From Rattus norvegicus (Eukaryota; Chordata; Mammalia; Rodentia; Muridae), in assembly GCF_036323735.1 (NCBI RefSeq), contig NC_086028.1, positions 25,589,001 through 25,653,000 of the forward strand: a DNA stretch of 64,000 nt, read 5' to 3'. Position numbers and translations under genes: made by a program. Within the stretch, counting starts at the first letter, position 1; each line of letters starts with the position of its first letter. Shown here piece after piece: positions 45,480 to 64,000 of the stretch. The notes beneath the pieces were generated by a model, which worked only from the letters and a program-made list of their open reading frames with translations, searched no databases and was not told the DNA's origin.

Positions 45480-45990
45480 TTCCTGGAAACCATCTTGTGA
45501 GAGGATGTTTTTGCTGAAGCAAACATGTGGGAGGATGTTTTGCAGAAACAGATGTGTGTTTTTCTGGAAGCTGCCTGGAAAGAGGGCATGTGTGGAAAGA
45601 GGGCATGTGGTATTGGGCTAGAGCAGATATTTGACAGAGCAAGTGATTGTTGGATAGGGTATAAATATGATCCAACAGTGAACTGTGCTCTGTGGTATTG
45701 GTTCACCATGGCCGTTCTTTGCTGGTCTTCTTTGACAATGCTGTGGCATCGGTTTGCCTTGTCTTGTTTGCTGATCGTTGTCAAGACTTTGTAGAGGGAA
45801 ATGCACCATTTGTGAATGGGGTTTCAAGCGGATCGAGCTACTGCTGTTGACTTGTGTGAACTCAACTGCCGATATCCTGACAATGCAGATTGGATTCACC
45901 CCAAAGAACTATTTCTAAACAGGTCCACATCCTCCTTTGTCCTTTCATGGTGGATGGTAGGCTAGAAGTATTTAAGTACACTAATTAAAG
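45480..45990 (+). mobile_element. ERV LTR-like repeat, copy B
   Basis: GTTTTTGCTGAAGCAAACAT, GAGCTACTGCTGTTGACTTG, AACTGCCGATATCC and CCCAAAGAACTATTTCTAAA, in the same order and orientation as copy A at 16505-17290. Confidence 0.65.
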
Positions 45991-45999
45991 TAGGTTTTC

Positions 46000-46120
46000 A
46001 GAAATGGGCCTACTAGTCTTGGCTGGCCTGAGACTTGCTAAGCAGACCCATCTCATCCATCTGCCTCTATCTCCAGAATGCCAGGATTACAGGTGTGTTC
46101 CACTACCCTTGGCAAACATT
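46000..46120 (-). mobile_element. B1 SINE (antisense, partial)
   Basis: TTGGCTGGCCTGAGACTTGC...GCCAGGATTACAGGTGTG. Confidence 0.65.
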
Positions 46121-46249
46121 AAGTCGGGGGTAAAAAAAGAAAGAAAAGAAAAGGTAGTTATTATTCTGGGTCAAAATTAGGAGACATAATTAAATACATC
46201 TTAATCAGAAGCAATATTTTAATTTATTAAATAAAAGTTAACCACTGGT

Positions 46250-47160
46250 TGGGTGAGTGAGTTTCTGTATGACTTTATTTTATATTACACATACATTCAG
46301 AGGATATGCAGATGACGAACTCTCTATAAATCTTACATGTAATGTTTTTCACATTTGCTTGAGAGCCTGGGCATGTGATGCTTCCTTTAATCCTAGTAAT
46401 TGGGAAGACATAAGTAAGCAGATCTGAGTTCAAGGACAGTCTAGTCAAAAGAGGGAGTTCTAGGACAGCCAGGGCTACACGAAGAAAACTAATCTCTGAC
46501 TAAGGGGGAAAAAAATCCAGATTTCCAGTGTGTCTAAAAATTAAAAGGCTAATCTTTAAAAAAATGTGGGTTTATAGGCCAAACTATGTATCTTAATTTA
46601 GAACTGGCATAGAGCTAAGGGATCTGGAAACAAATAATCCAATGACTTTGATTAAAAAAGAAAGAAAACCCAAGGTTACTGTGGAGTTAAGGGCGCCCTT
46701 ATTTCTGGTGAGGTGAGAAGGTGAAATATAGCAGAGAGTAGAGTGAGCATGATCAGTAAATCAAGGCAAAGACATGGTCAAGCCAGAATGCTTTAGCCTT
46801 TCCACTCTTTACTGGAATAAAAAGAACCTACAGAGTCAAGCTAAAAACACAGAGGGAATACAGAATAGGGGGAAATTTTTAATACTGATCTTTAAAAAAA
46901 GTCAATTTGCAACAAAGCCAAGCAATGGTTCAGAATGAGGTGATCCAGGTGATGATTAAGGAGACACATAATAGAAAATAAAATGTCAAAATACATTTTG
47001 ATAACAAATGTTGAATTACCGTTTCATATACCTAAGAATAGGCAGTAGAAATTAAATACATTATATAATATATACTATAAACATAATATCAAGAATAATG
47101 AAGAGAACAATCTTCAGCAAGTATCTTGGACGTCCACTTCCACGGTCCCTGCAGTCTGAC
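46250..47160 (-). other. Hmmr: Hmmr 3' UTR (probable extent)
   Basis: A-rich sequence downstream of the stop. Candidate AATAAA on the minus strand lies at 46274-46279, with another at 46223-46228; an ATTAAA lies at 46878-46883. A B1 (plus orientation) at about 46363-46510 would sit within the longest form. The transcript end is inferred. Confidence 0.5.
46274..46279 (-). terminator. Hmmr: Candidate Hmmr polyadenylation signal
   Basis: AATAAA (complement of TTTATT), about 0.9 kb after the stop. A second AATAAA about 50 bases further left (46223-46228) is an alternative. Confidence 0.45.
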
Positions 47161-60296
<13,136 letters not shown>

Positions 60297-62229
60297 TTAA
60301 TAACCATGCATAGTACTTAATAGATGTTAAGTATTATTTTGTCAGGTAAAATAACTCTAGAGGCCAAATTCTTTCGATTTCATGTGAGTTTTTTCAGATT
60401 AGCAGCTTAGATCGACACAGGAGATTAGATGTTTTACATTAATAAATTTTCCAAACATGATCTGTTAAAAGAGCTGTGACAAGAACCTCTCTATAAATCA
60501 GAAATCATCTTATTTTGCAACCTTCTGAGTTTCCTTCCCTAAAGCACATTTTATGCACCAGAAGGCTTTTGTTCAAGGCAGTATGATATTCAGTTACTTA
60601 TATGGTTTCTGCTCTTCCAGATGACCTAGTTTGAGGAATGAATAACACTTAAATAGACACTTCATAATAGAAGATATGTAAGGTCTATAAATACACATAA
60701 CAGTACTTAACATTAAAAAGAAATTAAAGTAACAAATTATTGCCAGGTTGTATGGCACAGGTCTATAAATCCTAGCAACATTGGAGGTTGAAGGAGGAGG
60801 ATCTAGACTATGAAGACATCCTGGGCTACTTGAGACCCAGGACCTTGTTTCAAACAGGAAGAACAAAGACAAATGACAGATTAGCATGTTGCGCCATTAG
60901 AAAGGAGAAAAGAGATGAGCAGTATCAAACAGTATGAACACAGAACAATTCTACAGACAATACTTTCGTGCAGAGTTGTAAAGCAGCACAGCTCTGTGTA
61001 CATGTGGTGTGTAAGTGGTGTGTGTGGTATGTTTATGTATGCATGGACACACAACCATGCGTGCTTATGGAGGCTAGAAGCCAACATCAGGTGGCCTCTT
61101 CTGTTGCATTTGACCTTATTTTTAGAGACAGTGTTTCTCAATGTAGAGCTCATTGTTTTGGCTACACTGGTGGTCCAATAGGCAGCCAACATCTACTTGT
61201 CTCTGCTCACCAGTACTGAGGTTATAGACACATCCCCCTGGGCCCAGTACTCTATGTGTGAACTGGGGATCTAAATTTGGGTCCTCTGGATTGTCCAGCA
61301 GATACTTTGTTCAATGAACATCTCCCAGCGCTTATGTTCAGTAAATATGATTCTGATTTGAGACTCCCACTCCTATATGCTTACTAGAGATACTATAGTA
61401 ATATCTTATAGTAGATAAGTATATAATAGTAAAGATACAAGGCTACAGAAACAGCATTCCCAGGGGTGAAAATGTTTTCACAAGTGTATATGGCTATGAT
61501 GTTATCAAACTATAAACATATGATCTCTACATTGTACTATGTTGTATGAAACTTTTAGCTCAGTAATTTTTTTTTACAAAGTAATAATTGGACATGAATC
61601 CTATCTTCCTGGGTTTCAGTTTGAGGTAGTTTTAGACAACTATTTCAGTATAATGATGCTAGAAGAAAGACTTTAAGATCTTCCCTGCTTATTAAAACTA
61701 AAGATACATTAAAGTAGTGAAAGGTAAACACATTCACTCTGTTTGAGAATGATTAGGATTTAACTGGCATTTAAGGGGTCAAGTAAAGGCAATGAACAAA
61801 GTAGTAACTTTGGGGTTTACACAAAACACAAAAGGGTTAACAACTTGCTGCAGGTTTATTAAAAGGAGAATAAAAGTCAGAGCAGAAATGAACAAAATGG
61901 AGACTAAACAAAGCTTACTTGGTAGCCATAATTCACTTTGACCTCCTGATGCTCCAGTCACCACCTCAGAATGCTGCAGCATTCTATCTGGCTCGTTTCA
62001 TTGATCCCTTGAAATTTTTTGTTTAAAAGTTTCCAAAGACCCATCCTCACAGGCCTACTTCCTCCAGCTCTGCCCCATAACGTTCCACAGCCTTCCAACA
62101 GCATGACCAACTGATAACAGGTTCAACACCTTGTATGGGTCATGTGCCATTCACAACCACAAACAAGAGGCGATCCATTTTCTACAGTAAAAATTATAAA
62201 TTTGATCACACTGTAAACCCTGAGACTGT

Positions 62230-62580
62230 GTTGTTTACTGTTTCTAGTTGTGATGTGGCTTAACCCTAGCACGAGGCTTTAATCTAAGAGCTTTCTGCTT
62301 ACTGTAAATAGGATTAAATAAAGTCAACCACAGGCTAAGGGCAAGCAACCAGGTAACAGGGCATGAACACAGGAAAAAACATAGAGAAGAGGAAGTCAGG
62401 AGGATGGATAGACACACACAGGAAATAGAAGTGAGGGGGTTTTTTTTGCTATGGTGTGGAGAAGGAGAATTTCCTTGAGGAAGAAGATCAGCTGAGTGAT
62501 GGGTGCTTTCTCTGTCTCTCTGAGTTAGCAAGCTTTCACCCCCGCATACAAGTTCCTGAGTAAAACTGAACAATTAAGAT
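62230..62580 (-). mobile_element. LTR-like block in Hmmr intron
   Basis: GTGATGTGGCTTAACCCTAG, ATTAAATAAAGTCAACCACA and GGCAAGCAACCAGGTAACAGG resemble a rodent LTR. Family uncertain. Confidence 0.4.
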
Positions 62581-63080
62581 TTTGTTAAAAAACAGCAATA
62601 AAATATCGATATACAAATTTTAAGAGATATAATTCTCCATATTTATAGATGGCAAAAATCAATATTGTTATATTAAAAGCTTAGAGCCAAGAGAGCAACA
62701 GACACACCCATAGCACAAGCACTGGGGACAGGAGAATCCTCATAAACCATGCTGGGAACAATGAATCCTCAGGCAGAAAAATGAGGTTTAGGACACTTTC
62801 ACCCATCAACTTCCAAAGTCAACTCAAAATGAACTATGTATTTAACACTTAAAACTACTAGCACACACTCAGGGGTAATGCTTCAGGACACTGGAACTTG
62901 CAAGTGTGTTTTTGTGTGCATAAATCCTTAGAGCAGAAAAGGCAAAAGCAAAAGCAAAACTAGATAAATGTAACGACATCAACATTCTAGACGGCAAAGG
63001 AAGTAACTGAATGATGAGACCACTTAACAGAATTGGAGAAGATACTCGCGAAGTCTACCTCTAATAAGTTTTGATACTGT

Positions 63081-63443
63081 GGTGGTTTGAGTAGTAATGG
63101 CCCTCAGAGACTATGTGTTTGAATACTTGGCCCACAGGGAGCAGCACTATTAGGTGTGGCCTTGTTGGAAGAAGCGTTGTCCCTGTGGAGGTAGGATTTC
63201 AGGTCCTATAAGCTTAAATTAGGCCTAGTGTGGTACACAGTCTCCTTCTGCTGCCTGTGGATCAAGATGTAGAACTCTCAGCTCCTTCTCTAGCACCATG
63301 TCTGCCTGCAGGCTGCCATGCTTCCTGCCATGATAATAATAAGCCTCTGAATCTATAAGCCAGCCCCAACTAAATGTTCTCCTTTATAAGAGTTGCTGTG
63401 GTCATGCTATCCCTTCACATCAATAGAAACCCTAAATAAGACA
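63081..63443 (+). mobile_element. Rodent interspersed repeat (same family as 1051-1460)
   Basis: GTGGTGGTTTGAGTAGTAAT, TAGGTGTGGCCTTGTTGGAA, AAGATGTAGAACTCTCAGCT and GAAACCCTAAATAAGACA in order. In an Hmmr intron. Confidence 0.8.
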
Positions 63444-63669
63444 AATACTTAGCTTATATAAGGAGCTTTCAATAGTAAAATAAATAAATAAATAAATTAA
63501 TAAATTAATTAATTAAAAAATGGGCAATAGATATAAATGCATATTTTTTTTCAAAAAATGGGAATAAAAAACAAAATAAAGTATTAATTCACCAAAGACT
63601 GGTCATTAAAACAGAATTAGTGCATATAAATTTATATTTGTGCATGTGTGCACAAGCCCACATGCGCGC

Positions 63670-63705
<36 letters not shown>

Positions 63706-64000
63706 CATGTTCATGTTTAATACTAATAAAAGAAAAAGACTATCAACTTCAAAGTGTGGGTCCATAGGAAGGATTATAAGGAAGGTATCTGGGAGGGGCT
63801 AAAGAGAGGAAGTAATATAATTCTATTTCAATTAAAAATATACTTAAAACAGAGTGATCATTAAAAGGACTAGGGCTGCAGAGATAGTCCAGTGGTTAAG
63901 AGTATGTGTTGCAGCCACCAAACTAGATAAGATGGATGAAGCAAAGAAGTGCAGGCTGACAGGAACCAGATGTAGATCGCTCCTGAGAGACACAGCCAGA

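Noticed and set aside
45413..45899. Overlapping minus-strand frames of about 93-123 codons
   Set aside because: Fall inside the ERV LTR-like repeat also found at 16.5 kb; no recognisable protein.

Overview
This is vertebrate, specifically murid rodent, genomic DNA, most likely rat (Rattus). It is packed with B1, B2, B3/B4 and ID SINEs, L1 3' ends, LTR remnants and long (CA)n tracts. Three near-intact ID elements (tRNA-Ala/BC1-type, at 7357, 36968 and 41178) point to rat, where this family is unusually abundant. The spliced exons read as close murid orthologues of two known genes. No operons, CRISPR arrays or bacterial features are present.

Both real protein-coding genes lie on the minus strand, in the order known from human 5q34 (HMMR then MAT2B). 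Hmmr (hyaluronan-mediated motility receptor/RHAMM) enters from the right edge. Eleven exons (60246 down to a stop at 47161) encode the C-terminal coiled coil, the hyaluronan-binding basic motifs and the KEN/TPLKEG tail; its 5' exons lie beyond base 64000. Mat2b (methionine adenosyltransferase 2 regulatory subunit beta) is complete. It has seven coding exons for the 334-residue V1 form (33689 to 20908) plus an alternative upstream first exon at 35917-35946 for the 323-residue V2 form. Every junction was placed by eye with GT/AG ends, phase-consistent joins and totals matching the known protein length.

Layout: 1-20 kb is gene-free DNA beyond the Mat2b 3' end. It holds an Rpl22l1 retropseudogene with a 16-base target-site duplication, an old L1, an endogenous retrovirus env remnant apparently interrupted by a Tmem65 retrocopy, a 2 kb stretch of largely repeat-free sequence (7.46-9.54 kb), and LTR fragments. 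20.2-36.1 kb is Mat2b; its intron 2 carries a ~1.36 kb minisatellite (about 30 copies, 37-45 base units) ending about 25 bases from exon 3. 36.1-46.2 kb is the intergenic spacer, with tandem L1 3' ends, ID and B2 insertions, microsatellites and a (CTG)12. 46.2-64 kb is the 3' part of Hmmr.

The two genes have no shared pathway visible here: one tunes S-adenosylmethionine synthesis, the other is a spindle/centrosome and hyaluronan-binding protein. I found no convincing undescribed biological system. The most interesting items are the minisatellite beside Mat2b exon 3, the single 21-residue Hmmr repeat, a weak Hmmr 5' splice site, and the nested retrocopy/ERV structure.
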